Assembly (NCBI RefSeq): GCF_017811175.1
Contig: NZ_JACWIJ010000002.1
Location: 1,984,001-2,048,000, forward strand
From: Melaminivora jejuensis
Lineage (GTDB): Bacteria > Pseudomonadota > Gammaproteobacteria > Burkholderiales > Burkholderiaceae_C
Direction: 5' to 3'
Length of the DNA: 64,000 bases
Shown here piece after piece: positions 20,167 to 30,706 of this stretch. Numbering within the stretch: the first letter of the stretch is position 1; every line of letters starts with the position of its first letter. The position numbers and the translations under genes were made by a program. Below the pieces are notes generated by a model. The model did not search any database. It saw nothing but the letters and a program-made list of their open reading frames with translations, and was not told the origin of the DNA.

Positions 20167-22401
20167 TCAGGCATCTGCGGAACCGGCTGCGTCCTGGCCA
20201 TTGCTGTCACGGCGCTCATCGCGACGGTCATCGCGGCGGTCGTCGCGACGCTCGCGACGCTCGCCCCGATCGTGGCGCTCACCGCGCTCGGGACGCTCCA
20301 TGCCGGCAGGGCGCTCGGTCAGCGCCTTGAGCGACAGCTTGACGCGGCCCTTCTCGTCCGTCTCCAGCACCTTGACGCGCACGACCTGGCCTTCCTTGAG
20401 GTAGTCGTTCACGTTCTCCACGCGCTCGTGGGCGATCTGGCTGATGTGCAACAGGCCGTCCTTGCCGGGCAGCAGGTTGATGAGGGCGCCGAAGTCCAGG
20501 ATCTTGGTGACCGGGCCTTCGTAGATCTTGCCGACCTCGACCTCTGCCGTCAGCTCCTCAATGCGGCGGCGCGCCTCGTCGGCACGCGCTGCCTCGGTGG
20601 CGGCGATGGTGATGGTGCCGTCCTCCTCGATGTTGATCTGCGTGCCGGTCTCCTCGGTGAGCTGGCGGATGGTGGCGCCGCCCTTGCCGATCACGTCGCG
20701 GATCTTCTCGGGGTTGATCTTCATGGTGTAGAGCTTGGGCGCGAAGCTGGAGATCTCCGTGCGTGCCTCGCCCATGGCTTCCTGCATCTTGGCCAGGATG
20801 TGCATACGCGCTTCCTTGGCCTGGGCCAGGGCGACTTCCATGATCTCGCGCGTGATGCCCTGGATCTTGATGTCCATCTGCAGCGCCGTGATGCCGCCCG
20901 TGGTGCCGGCGACCTTGAAGTCCATGTCGCCCAGGTGATCCTCATCGCCCAGGATGTCGGTCAGCACGGCAAAGCGGTTGCCGTCCTTGATCAGGCCCAT
21001 GGCGATGCCGGCCACGTGCGCCTTCATGGGCACGCCGGCGTCCATCAGCGACAGGCAGCCGCCGCAGACCGAGGCCATGGAGGACGAGCCGTTGGATTCG
21101 GTGATCTCGGACACCACGCGGATGGTGTAGGGGAACTCGTCCTTGGAAGGCAGCGCGGCGATCAGCGCGCGCTTGGCCAGGCGGCCGTGGCCGATCTCGC
21201 GGCGCTTGGTCGAGCCCATGCGGCCCACTTCGCCGGTGGCAAAGGGCGGCATGTTGTAGTGGAACAGGAAGCGATCCTCGAACTCGCCGGCCAGCGCATC
21301 AATGCGCTGCGCGTCGCGCTCCGTGCCCAGCGTGGTCACCACCAGCGCCTGCGTCTCGCCGCGCGTGAACAGGGCCGAGCCGTGCGTGCGCGGCAGCAGC
21401 GAGCTGCGGATCTCGATGGGGCGCACGGTGCGCGTGTCGCGGCCATCGATGCGCGGCTCGCCGGCCAGGATCTGGCTGCGCACGATCTGCGCCTCGATGT
21501 CGAACAGGAGGGCTTCGACCTTCACTTGATCGAACTCGGCGCCCTCGTCTTTGAGGCTTTGCAGCACAGAGGCTGAGGCCTCGCGCAGCGCCTGGGTGCG
21601 CGCCTGCTTGCTGCGGATCTGGTAGGCGGCGCGCAGTTTTTCTTCGGCCAGCTGGGTGACCTTGGCAATGAAGGCCTCGTCCTTGGCCGGGGCCTGCCAA
21701 TCCCACACCGGTTTGCCGGCATCACGCACCAGCTCATGGATGGCCTCGATGGCCACGCGGCCCTGCTCGTGGCCGAAGACCACGGCGCCCAGCATCACGT
21801 CCTCGGGCAGCTGCTCGGCCTCGGACTCGACCATCAGCACGGCGGCTTCGGTGCCGGCAACGACCAGATCCAGGCTGGAATTCTTGCGCTCGGTCTGGCC
21901 GGGGTTGAGCACGTATTCACCGTTGACATAGCCCACGCGCGCGGCGCCGATAGGGCCATTGAACGGGATGCCCGACACGGACAGGGCGGCGCTCACGGCG
22001 AGCATGGCAGCGATGTCGGCGTCCACCTCCGGGTTCAGCGAGATGGTGTGGATGACCACATGCACCTCGTTGTAGAAGCCCTCGGGAAACAGCGGGCGGA
22101 TCGGGCGGTCGATCAGGCGGCTGGTGAGTGTCTCCAGCTCGCTGGGTTTGGCTTCGCGCTTGAAGAAGCTGCCGGGGATCTTGCCAGCGGCGTAGGTCTT
22201 CTCGATGTAGTCCACCGTCAGCGGGAAGAAGTCCTGCCCCGGCTTGGCACTCTTGGATGCGACCACGGTGGCCAGCACCACGGTGTCGTCGATGTTGACG
22301 AGGACGGCGCCGCTGGCCTGGCGGGCGATCTCGCCGGTCTCCATGGTGACCGTGTGCTGGCCCCACTGGAAGGTCTTGGTGACTTTGTTGAACATCGTCA
22401 T
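20167..22401 (-). CDS. pnp: Polyribonucleotide nucleotidyltransferase (PNPase)
   Basis: 744-residue phosphorolytic 3'-5' exoribonuclease, part of the RNA degradosome. Domains in order: RNase PH-like 1, helical linker, RNase PH-like 2 ([20 protein letters not shown]), KH (about 555-610, [19 protein letters not shown]) and S1 (about 622-690, [20 protein letters not shown]). After S1 there is a highly charged tail of about 45 residues built from RDDRR/ERRE-like units, encoded by near-repeated CG-rich triplets. ATG at 22401 is preceded by AGGAG six bases upstream. rpsO lies directly upstream on the same strand, the classical rpsO-pnp order. Confidence 0.97.
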   Translation of the reverse strand: MTMFNKVTKTFQWGQHTVTMETGEIARQASGAVLVNIDDTVVLATVVASKSAKPGQDFFPLTVDYIEKTYAAGKIPGSFFKREAKPSELETLTSRLIDRPIRPLFPEGFYNEVHVVIHTISLNPEVDADIAAMLAVSAALSVSGIPFNGPIGAARVGYVNGEYVLNPGQTERKNSSLDLVVAGTEAAVLMVESEAEQLPEDVMLGAVVFGHEQGRVAIEAIHELVRDAGKPVWDWQAPAKDEAFIAKVTQLAEEKLRAAYQIRSKQARTQALREASASVLQSLKDEGAEFDQVKVEALLFDIEAQIVRSQILAGEPRIDGRDTRTVRPIEIRSSLLPRTHGSALFTRGETQALVVTTLGTERDAQRIDALAGEFEDRFLFHYNMPPFATGEVGRMGSTKRREIGHGRLAKRALIAALPSKDEFPYTIRVVSEITESNGSSSMASVCGGCLSLMDAGVPMKAHVAGIAMGLIKDGNRFAVLTDILGDEDHLGDMDFKVAGTTGGITALQMDIKIQGITREIMEVALAQAKEARMHILAKMQEAMGEARTEISSFAPKLYTMKINPEKIRDVIGKGGATIRQLTEETGTQINIEEDGTITIAATEAARADEARRRIEELTAEVEVGKIYEGPVTKILDFGALINLLPGKDGLLHISQIAHERVENVNDYLKEGQVVRVKVLETDEKGRVKLSLKALTERPAGMERPERGERHDRGERRERRDDRRDDRRDERRDSNGQDAAGSADA

Positions 22402-22416
22402 GGTTTGCTCCTGAAA

Positions 22417-22514
22417 AAATAGCTGCTCGCGCTTGAGCAGCAAGCTTTTGGAGGTCAAACAGACCGCGATGCCATTCCAGGCAAGCGCTGGCAGCTATTA
22501 AAAAAGTAGCTACA
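22417..22514. repeat. Two half-copies of the dispersed repeat in the pnp leader
   Basis: A forward half (AATAGCTGCTCGCGCTTG, about 22417-22446, ending CAAGCTTTTGGAGG) and an inverted half (22479-22514, AGGCAAGCGCTGGCAGCTAT then TAAAAAAGTAGCTA). The second is the closest match to the nuoG remnant. Together they occupy most of the leader between the rpsO terminator and the pnp ribosome-binding site. Confidence 0.7.
22422..22441 (-). promoter_or_regulatory. Hairpin just upstream of the pnp ribosome-binding site
   Basis: GCTGCTC (22422-22428) and GAGCAGC (22435-22441) form a perfect 7-bp stem with a 6-nt loop, about 15 nt from the pnp Shine-Dalgarno. In E. coli a leader hairpin at this place is cut by RNase III and mediates PNPase autoregulation. 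That this one has the same role is inference. Confidence 0.45.
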
Positions 22515-22584
22515 TGACTTCAGCACTGGCTTGGAATGACACAGCTTCGCTCTGTCTGACGGGTCTCCAAAGGGGATGGGTGAA

Positions 22585-22623
22585 GTAAAAAACGCCTGAG
22601 CCGGTGCATCCAACTCAGGCGTT
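22585..22623 (-). terminator. Rho-independent terminator after rpsO
   Basis: Perfect 10-bp stem AACGCCTGAG / CTCAGGCGTT (22591-22600 with 22614-22623), 13-nt loop, followed on the minus strand by TTTTTT. It should end the short rpsO transcript, with read-through or a second promoter feeding pnp. Confidence 0.88.
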
Positions 22624-22640
22624 GCGGGCGAAGGCGCTGC

Positions 22641-22907
22641 TTACTTGCGCAGGCCCAGCTTGGCGATCAGGGCCGTGTAGCGCTCGGCGTCCTTGGCCTT
22701 GAGGTAGTCCAGCAGCTTGCGGCGGCGGCTGACCATGCGCAGCAGGCCGCGGCGACCGTGGTGATCCTTGGCGTGCTGCTTGAAGTGGGGGGTCAGCTCG
22801 TTGATGCGCGCCGTGAGCAGGGCGACCTGCACTTCGGGGCTGCCGGTATCGTTGGCAGCGCGCTGGTTGGCCTTGACGACTTCGGCCTTGACGGAGGATG
22901 CGATCAT
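22641..22907 (-). CDS. rpsO: 30S ribosomal protein S15
   Basis: 88-residue primary rRNA-binding protein of the small subunit platform. Conserved core: [39 protein letters not shown] and the basic [17 protein letters not shown] at 22907 matches the family N-terminus; upstream open frame is leader. A clear terminator follows 18 bp after the stop. Confidence 0.97.
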   Translation of the reverse strand: MIASSVKAEVVKANQRAANDTGSPEVQVALLTARINELTPHFKQHAKDHHGRRGLLRMVSRRRKLLDYLKAKDAERYTALIAKLGLRK

Positions 22908-23066
22908 GAAAATTTCCTGAGTGGCCGGGCGGTGGCCTGGGCGGCGAGGAGGTATGGAATGCACGCTCTTGCCGCCAAAGAAGCCAGGCACCGCAGCCTG
23001 GTTGTGACTTGCGCCGGCCACTGGAAAGGCCGCCGGCGTGCGTCTTGCACTATGCAAAACCGCACG

Positions 23067-23072
23067 ATTATA
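23067..23072 (-). promoter_or_regulatory. Candidate -10 box of the rpsO promoter
   Basis: Perfect TATAAT on the minus strand, about 160 nt upstream of the rpsO ATG, in the only gap longer than 300 bp in the window (22908-23214). No good -35 hexamer is seen 16-18 nt upstream. The rest of that gap shows nothing else I can name; a long rpsO 5' leader is implied if this box is used. Confidence 0.45.
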
Positions 23073-23214
23073 TCCCGCCGGGCTTTTTTCCGGCATCCGC
23101 AGCGACGCCGATTGCCCTGCTGCGGCAAGGGTGGCGATGATGCCCGTCGCTGCGCCCCGCCCAGCCCGCCGCCCCTGTCGGGCCTTGCCCTTGTTCGATC
23201 ACGAGGACTCCGCC

Positions 23215-23493
23215 ATGCCTGCCCTGCCTGCATCCGCCCCTCGGCTGCCACGCCGCGCTGCCCTGGGCCTGGCCCTGTCCCTGACGGCAGCCAGTCTTGT
23301 CGCCCTGACTCCCACCCCAGCCTGGGCCGGGAAGAAATCGGGTAAATCGGGCGGCAAGGGCAAGAAATCCGGCGGCAAGGCCGGCCCGCCGCGCAGCAGC
23401 TCCGAAGAAACCCGTGCCGAGCGCGAGCGCCGGCTGGCGCGCGAATGCCGCACCATGCCCAACTCCGGCGCCTGCCTGGGCTATGGACGTTAA
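23215..23493 (+). CDS. Small secreted basic Gly/Lys-rich protein
   Basis: 92 residues, not recognised. Residues 1-38 form a signal peptide with a paired-arginine n-region (RLPRRAALGLALSL) and a likely cut after TPTPAWA; the mature part starts GKKSGKSGGKGKKSGGKAG, a strongly basic low-complexity stretch, then an Arg/Glu helix (SSEETRAERERRLARE) and a short tail with two cysteines (CRTMPNSGAC) that could form a disulfide. It stands alone on the plus strand between divergent rpsO and tRNA-Arg. ATG at 23215 has ACGAGGA a few bases upstream. Role unknown; the basic repeat suggests binding to cell-wall polymers, nucleic acid or heme-like anions, as a guess. Confidence 0.68.
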   Translation: MPALPASAPRLPRRAALGLALSLTAASLVALTPTPAWAGKKSGKSGGKGKKSGGKAGPPRSSSEETRAERERRLARECRTMPNSGACLGYGR

Positions 23494-23625
23494 GCGATGG
23501 GCGATGCACGCCGGGTATTTTTCTCGCAACTTGCTGCGGACGGCCGAAAAAGCGCATTACAATTGCCCTCGTTGCTGCATTGCAGGCCGGTACAGACCAC
23601 TGACCGACACCACAGGCAGCAATTT

Positions 23626-23656
23626 TTGAAAGACAGCCGATTTATCGTGCTAGAAT
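23626..23656 (+). promoter_or_regulatory. Promoter of tRNA-Arg
   Basis: TTGAAA (23626-23631), a 19-bp spacer, then TAGAAT (23651-23656) preceded by TGC, an extended -10. The tRNA begins 10 nt after it. Confidence 0.6.
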
Positions 23657-23666
23657 TCAAAGCTTC

Positions 23667-23743
23667 GCGGCTGTAGCTCAGCTGGATAGAGTACTTGGCT
23701 ACGAACCAAGGGGTCGTGGGTTCGATTCCTGCCAGCCGCGCCA
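23667..23743 (+). tRNA. tRNA-Arg (anticodon ACG)
   Basis: 77 nt with encoded CCA. Acceptor GCGGCTG pairs with CAGCCGC; anticodon stem CTTGG/CCAAG encloses CTACGAA, anticodon ACG (A34 would be deaminated to inosine); T arm GTGGGTTCGATTCCTGC. It has its own promoter and terminator. Confidence 0.96.
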
Positions 23744-23750
23744 AACGACA

Positions 23751-23782
23751 AGCCCTGAATCCGAAAGGATTCAGGGCTTTTT
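23751..23782 (+). terminator. Rho-independent terminator after tRNA-Arg
   Basis: Perfect 12-bp stem AGCCCTGAATCC / GGATTCAGGGCT closed by a GAAA tetraloop and followed by TTTT. Among the clearest terminators in the window. Confidence 0.92.
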
Positions 23783-23818
23783 CGTTGGCTCCCAGCCAAA
23801 GCACGGCACTATCAGGCC

Positions 23819-24399
23819 ATGAGCAAGGCCTTTACCCGCGAAGACGACGCGCCCGAGGACGACGATCCCGGCGCGGCACCCGCACCCGCCATCCCGGCGG
23901 GCAGCAAGAACTACATCAGCCCCCAGGGCTACGCCCGCCTGCGTGGCGAGCTGATGCAGCTCATCGACGAAGAGCGCCCCAAGGTCGTGGACATCGTGCA
24001 TTGGGCCGCCAGCAACGGCGACCGTTCGGAAAACGGCGACTACCTGTATGGCAAGAAGCGCCTGCGCGAGATCGACCGGCGCATCCGCTTCCTGACCAAG
24101 CGGCTGGAGATCGCCGAGGTCGTCGATCCCTCGGTGCATCAAGGCAGCGACCAGGTGTTCTTCGGCGCCACTGTGACCTATGCCGACGATCTGGGCGAGG
24201 AGCGCACGGTGACCATCCTGGGTATCGATGAGGCCGACAACGCTCGCCAGCAGATCAGCTGGATTGCGCCCGTGGCACGCGCCCTGCTCAAGGCGCGCGA
24301 GGGCGATGAGGTGGCGCTGCAAACGCCTGCCGGCCTGCGTCGGCTGGAGGTGCTGCAGGTCAGCTATCGGTCGCCCGCGCAGCCGGGCGAGCCGGGCAA

Positions 24400-24412
<13 letters not shown>
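23819..24412 (+). CDS. greB: Transcription elongation factor GreB
   Basis: 197-residue factor that binds the RNA polymerase secondary channel and stimulates cleavage of backtracked RNA. After an acidic, Pro/Ala-rich N-extension (about 28 residues) comes the coiled-coil finger NYISPQGYARLRGELMQL to LTKRLEIAEVVDP, with the acidic tip SNGDRSENGDYLYGKKRLRE, then the FKBP-like C-domain (FFGATVTYADDLGEERTVTI). YGKKRLREIDRRIRFL is typical of GreB rather than GreA. Its 3' end overlaps that of convergent spoT by 13 bp. Confidence 0.93.
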
Positions 24413-26685
<2,273 letters not shown>

Positions 26686-26740
26686 AGCCGGTCAACTATA
26701 GCGCTGCAGGAAAACGTATGCGCACCAACACCATCTGGAG

Positions 26741-26773
26741 CCGCAAAAACAAAAGCACCGCCAGGCGGTGCTT
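26741..26773 (-). terminator. Terminator between rpoZ and spoT
   Basis: On the minus strand AAGCACCGCC, one base, GGCGGTGCTT (26753-26773), followed by TTGTTTTTG. Likely reduces transcription from rpoZ into spoT. Confidence 0.72.
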
Positions 26774-26803
26774 CGTGCTTGGGGCAACAGACGGGCAGGC
26801 GTA

Positions 26804-27007
26804 TCAGCCGGGCACCTTCTTGAGCATTTCCAGGCCGACCTTGCCGGCGGCGATCTCGCGCAGCGCCGTCACGGCGGGCTTGTTGCGGCTTTCGATGCGC
26901 GGCGTATGGCCCTGGCTCAACATGCGGGCGCGATAGGTGGCAGCCAGCACCAGCTGGAAACGGTTGGGGATCTGCTCCAGGCAGTCTTCCACGGTAATGC
27001 GGGCCAT
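26804..27007 (-). CDS. rpoZ: RNA polymerase omega subunit
   Basis: 67-residue subunit that helps assemble RNA polymerase and forms a ppGpp-binding site. [20 protein letters not shown] and the AGKVGLEML tail are diagnostic. Its first 91 bp overlap the annotated 3' end of gmk; the overlap is probably caused by a one-base loss in gmk (see gmk) rather than being ancestral. Confidence 0.95.
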   Translation of the reverse strand: MARITVEDCLEQIPNRFQLVLAATYRARMLSQGHTPRIESRNKPAVTALREIAAGKVGLEMLKKVPG

Positions 27008-27660
27008 GGTTTCTCCAGGGGATTGAGGGCGTCAGTTCGGGGGGGGATGTCGAGCGAGGCGAAGGTGTCGGCCCGGGCGCGGCACTGGGCGGGAACCTTC
27101 AGCCGCTGGGCGTGGACGATGGCTTTCAGGTCGAAAAGCGCTCGCTCAAAAACTTCGTTGATTATAACGAAGTCGAATTTCCCGACCTGGGCCATTTCCT
27201 GGCGCGCGTTGGTCAGGCGCAGCTCGATGATTTCGGGGCTGTCCTCGCCGCGGCGCTCCAGGCGCGAGCGCAGCTCCTCCCAGCTCGGCGGCAGGATGAA
27301 GACCAGCACGGCGTCGGCAAAGCTCTGGCGGATCTGCAGCGCGCCCTGGTAGTCGATCTCCAGCACCACGTCGGCGCCCGAGGCGACGCGCTCCTCGATG
27401 GCGCGGCGCGAGGTGCCGTAGCGCCGCCCATGCACGTTGGCCCACTCGACGAAGCCATTGGCCGCGACCATGGCGTCGAATTCCTGCTCGGAGGCGAAGA
27501 AATATTCACGCCCGTGCTTTTCCTGGCCGCGCGGCGCGCGCGTGGTGTGCGAGACCGAGGGCTGGACGTGCGAGTCCACCTCCATCAAGGCCTTGACGAG
27601 GCTGGACTTGCCGGCCCCGCTGGGGGCCGAGACGACAAAGAGATTTCCGGGATAAGCCAT
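26917..27660 (-). CDS. gmk: Guanylate kinase, with probable artefactual C-terminal run-on
   Basis: Phosphorylates GMP to GDP with ATP. Walker [12 protein letters not shown] near residues 11-21, the GMP-binding SHTTRAPR and GREYFF, and the lid [11 protein letters not shown] are intact. As it stands the frame gives 247 residues, about 40 more than usual; the extra tail after SLDIPPRTD reads antisense-free but unlike any kinase ([15 protein letters not shown]) and overlaps rpoZ. At 27039-27046 there are eight G on the plus strand; nine would give DIPPPN and a TGA near 27033, about 209 residues, the family length. ATG at 27660 preferred over TTG at 27669. Functional core is secure; the C-terminus is doubtful. 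Confidence 0.9.
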   Translation of the reverse strand: MAYPGNLFVVSAPSGAGKSSLVKALMEVDSHVQPSVSHTTRAPRGQEKHGREYFFASEQEFDAMVAANGFVEWANVHGRRYGTSRRAIEERVASGADVVLEIDYQGALQIRQSFADAVLVFILPPSWEELRSRLERRGEDSPEIIELRLTNARQEMAQVGKFDFVIINEVFERALFDLKAIVHAQRLKVPAQCRARADTFASLDIPPRTDALNPLEKPWPALPWKTAWSRSPTVSSWCWLPPIAPAC

Positions 27661-27707
27661 ATGGGTCAAGCGGCAGGCGCTATCAAAACAGGGTCATTCG
27701 AGCAGGA

Positions 27708-28616
27708 TCATTCGAGGTTTTGCACCTGCTCGCGCATCTGCTCGATCAGCACCTTCATATCCACACTAATGCGTGTGAGTTCCATGGTGGCGGACTTGGA
27801 GCCCAGGGTGTTGGCCTCGCGGTGCAGCTCCTGGATCAGAAAATCCAGGCGCTTGCCGACCTCGCCGCCCTTGTCCAGCAGCTGGCCGATCTCGTCCACG
27901 TGGGCGACCAGCCGGGTCAGCTCCTCGGCCACGTCGATGCGGATGGCGAACGCCGTGGCCTCGGTCAGGGCGCGCTCCTGCGCCGCCTCGGGCACGGCGG
28001 CGCCCTCGGCTAGCTGCATGGCCTCGCGCCAGCGCTCCATGAAGCGCTGGCGCTGCTGCTGGGCCAGCAGCGGGATGAGCGGGCCAGCCTGGGCGGCCAG
28101 CGTGCGCAGCCCGGTCAGGCGCTCGCGCAGCGACTCGGCCAGGCGCTCGCCCTCGCGCTGGCGCGCCGCCAGGAACTCGGCCAGCGCCTGACGCGCCAGC
28201 TCCAGCAGCTGCGGGCCCCAGTCTTGCGGATCGGCGCTGGCGCCGGCGCTCAGGCGCAGCACGTCGGCCACACTCAGCGGCCGGGCGGTCGGCAGTTGTG
28301 CCTGCACGGTCTGCTGCACCGCCGCCAGGCGCTGCAGCATCTGCTGCGACGGCTGGGCCAGGGCGGCGGCGTCCGCACTGTCCACGAAGGCGCGCAGTTC
28401 GACCTTGCCGCGCTTCATGGCGCCCGTGAGCAGCGTGCGCAGGGCCGGCTCGTGCGTGCGCAGCTCCTCGGACAGGCGCAGCGTCAAGTCCAGGAAACGG
28501 CTGTTGACCGAGCGCAATTCCAGCCCCAGCCGGTACCCTTCGTGTCCCGGCGCGCCCTGCGGCGCCAGCACCGTGCGCTGCACGCTGGCGTAACCGGTCA
28601 TGCTGTAAACTGCCAT
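27708..28616 (-). CDS. YicC family endoribonuclease
   Basis: 302-residue YicC/YloC-family protein; E. coli YicC is an endoribonuclease linked to small-RNA turnover and stationary phase. Family marks: MAVYSMTGYASVQ at the start, LELRSVNSRFLDLTLRL, MKRGKVELR, and the C-terminal GGEVGKRLDFLIQELHREAN with NTLGSKSATMELTRISVDMK. It precedes gmk by 47 bp and is divergent from the kinase gene across 102 bp. Confidence 0.93.
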   Translation of the reverse strand: MAVYSMTGYASVQRTVLAPQGAPGHEGYRLGLELRSVNSRFLDLTLRLSEELRTHEPALRTLLTGAMKRGKVELRAFVDSADAAALAQPSQQMLQRLAAVQQTVQAQLPTARPLSVADVLRLSAGASADPQDWGPQLLELARQALAEFLAARQREGERLAESLRERLTGLRTLAAQAGPLIPLLAQQQRQRFMERWREAMQLAEGAAVPEAAQERALTEATAFAIRIDVAEELTRLVAHVDEIGQLLDKGGEVGKRLDFLIQELHREANTLGSKSATMELTRISVDMKVLIEQMREQVQNLE

Positions 28617-28718
28617 GAGACTTCTCTGCTGGTGGTGGCTGGTCGATGCAGGGCATCGTGCAAACCGGCGATTATCCGGCTTTCCCGCCGCAGCCTGCGC
28701 GCCTTTTGCTCCCGCTCC

Positions 28719-29735
28719 ATGTCAAAAGTCAAACCGGCTCCCCTGCCTCCGGGCACCCAGATCGGCGGCTACCGCATCGTGCGCCGCCTGGCCTCGGGCG
28801 GCTTTGGCGTCGTCTATCTGGCGCTCGACCCCGAGGGCCAGCAAGTCGCCATCAAGGAATACATCCCGGCCTCGCTGGCCACACGCGAGGCCGGCGAGCT
28901 GCTGCCTCGGGTGGCACCGGAAAAACTCTCGCTGTACCGCCTGGGCCTCAAGAGCTTCTTCGAGGAAGGCCGCTCGCTGGCGCAGATCTCGCACGCCTCG
29001 GTGGTCAGCGTCTACAACTTTTTCCGCGAGAACGAGACCGTCTATATGGTGATGAACTACCTGGAGGGCGCCACGCTGCAGGACTTCATCATCACCGCAC
29101 GCGACCTCAAGACGCAGAAGATCTTTCGCGAGTCCACCATCCGCTCGCTGTTCGACGAGGTGCTGCGCGGCCTGCGCATCGTGCATCAGCACAAGATGCT
29201 GCACCTGGACATCAAGCCGGCCAACATCTTCATCACCGACGACAACAAGGCCGTGATGATCGACTTCGGCGCTGCGCGCGAAGTGCTGTCCAAGGAAGGC
29301 AACTTCATCCGCCCGATGTACACGCCCGGCTTTGCCGCACCCGAGATGTACCGGCGCGACACGCAGATGGGGCCGTGGACGGACATCTACGCCATCGGCG
29401 CCTGCATCTATGCCTGCATGGCCGGCTTTCCTCCGCCCGAGGCGCCGCAACGCCAGGACAAGGACAGGTTGAGCACCGCCCTGGCCAAGCTGCGCGGGGT
29501 CTATTCGGACAACCTGATCGAAGTCGTCGAATGGTGCATGGCGCTCGACCCGATGACGCGCCCGCAGTCGGTCTTCACGCTGCAAAAGGAGCTTTCGCGC
29601 GAAGGCGAGCGCCGCTACACCAAGCTGTCGGTGGCGGAGAAGATGCGCCTGCAGCTCGACACCCTGGTGAGCGACACCAGAAAGAGCATCAACCGCGGTG
29701 GTGACGCTGGCGCCGCTGCCGCAAGGCCCAAATGA
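28719..29735 (+). CDS. Ser/Thr protein kinase, Hanks type, non-RD
   Basis: 338-residue soluble kinase. Gly-rich loop LASGGFGVVYLA (about residues 24-35), Lys46 in VAIKEY, catalytic loop HLDIKPANIFI (His162, Asp164, Asn169), DFGAAR at 182 and FAAPEMY. The residue before the catalytic Asp is Leu, not Arg, so it is a non-RD kinase, probably active without activation-loop phosphorylation. No transmembrane or sensor domain follows; the C-terminal 60 residues are helical and basic. ATG at 28719 chosen. It overlaps the phosphatase gene by 4 bp, so the two form a kinase/phosphatase pair. Targets unknown. Confidence 0.9.
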   Translation: MSKVKPAPLPPGTQIGGYRIVRRLASGGFGVVYLALDPEGQQVAIKEYIPASLATREAGELLPRVAPEKLSLYRLGLKSFFEEGRSLAQISHASVVSVYNFFRENETVYMVMNYLEGATLQDFIITARDLKTQKIFRESTIRSLFDEVLRGLRIVHQHKMLHLDIKPANIFITDDNKAVMIDFGAAREVLSKEGNFIRPMYTPGFAAPEMYRRDTQMGPWTDIYAIGACIYACMAGFPPPEAPQRQDKDRLSTALAKLRGVYSDNLIEVVEWCMALDPMTRPQSVFTLQKELSREGERRYTKLSVAEKMRLQLDTLVSDTRKSINRGGDAGAAAARPK

Positions 29736-30637
29736 AGTTCTCCGTCTTCCAGATCAGCCGCCGCGGCGGGCGTGAAAAGAACGAAGACCGCATGGGCTAC
29801 TGCTATACGCGCGCCGCCTGCCTGTTCGTGCTGGCCGACGGCATGGGCGGGCACCCACAGGGCGAGCTGGCCGCGCAGATCGCCGTGCAGACGGTCTCGG
29901 CGCTGTTCCAGCGCCAGGCCCGGCCGGCGCTGGCCGACGTGCAGGCCTTTCTGTCCTCGGCGCTGCTGGCCGCGCACCAGCAAATCCTGCGCCACGGCAA
30001 CCAGCACGGGCTGCTGGACTCGCCGCGCACCACGCTGGTGCTGGCCGTGGTGCAGGACGGCATCGCGCGCTGGATCCACTGCGGCGACTCGCGCCTGTAC
30101 CTGGTGCGCCACGGCGAGGTGCGCGTGCGCACCCGCGACCACTCCTACATCGAACTGCGCAACGCCGCCATCCCGGGACTGGAGCGCGTCAACCGCAACG
30201 TGCTGTTCACCTGCCTGGGCTCGCCCACGCGCCCGCTGTTCGACATCTCCAGCCCGATGGCGCTGGAGCAGGGCGACCGGCTGCTGCTGTGCTCGGACGG
30301 CCTGTGGAGCGCGCTCGACGACACCACCATCGCCCGGCAGCTGGGCCATAGCCCGGTGGCCCAGGCCGTGCCCGAACTGGTCGAGCAGGCGCTGCGCCGC
30401 GCCGGCCCGAGCAGCGACAACGTCACCGCCGTGGCCATGGAGTGGGAAACCCCCAGCGCCTTCGAGTCCACCCTGGGCATCTCCACCGAAGAATTCGGCG
30501 ACGACGAGTTCTCCTCGACCATCCAGTGCGGGCCGCTCGATGGCCTGGCCGATGACCTGGACGACGAGGCTATCGAGCGCTCCATCGCCGAGATCAACGA
30601 AGCCATCCGCCGCTCGGCAGCGCGCCGGGCTTCGTGA
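29732..30637 (+). CDS. PP2C-family Ser/Thr phosphatase
   Basis: 301-residue metal-dependent phosphatase. PP2C motifs: RGGREKNEDRMGY, VLADGMGGHPQGE, HCGDSRLYLVR, LCSDGLWSALDD and SDNVTAVAME, which supply the metal-binding aspartates. After the fold ends near residue 238 there is an acidic tail of about 60 residues rich in Ser/Thr (STLGISTEEFGDDEFSSTIQ), a possible substrate of the partner kinase. Translationally coupled to the kinase (ATGA overlap). Probably reverses the kinase's phosphorylation. Confidence 0.92.
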   Translation: MKFSVFQISRRGGREKNEDRMGYCYTRAACLFVLADGMGGHPQGELAAQIAVQTVSALFQRQARPALADVQAFLSSALLAAHQQILRHGNQHGLLDSPRTTLVLAVVQDGIARWIHCGDSRLYLVRHGEVRVRTRDHSYIELRNAAIPGLERVNRNVLFTCLGSPTRPLFDISSPMALEQGDRLLLCSDGLWSALDDTTIARQLGHSPVAQAVPELVEQALRRAGPSSDNVTAVAMEWETPSAFESTLGISTEEFGDDEFSSTIQCGPLDGLADDLDDEAIERSIAEINEAIRRSAARRAS

Positions 30638-30706
30638 CCGCCAGGCTGGCGCCAGCAGACACCAGACGGCGCCCAGGCCGCACCGCCCCGAAGAAAGCCC
30701 CGCCCC

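Noticed and set aside
20200..20290. Near-periodic CG-rich stretch taken for a CRISPR-like or satellite array
   Set aside because: It is the coding sequence of the charged PNPase tail; units are 3-12 bp with no spacers.
23531..23563. TTGCTG and TACAAT as a second promoter before tRNA-Arg
   Set aside because: The spacing is about 21 bp, too long; the TTGAAA/TAGAAT pair nearer the tRNA is better.
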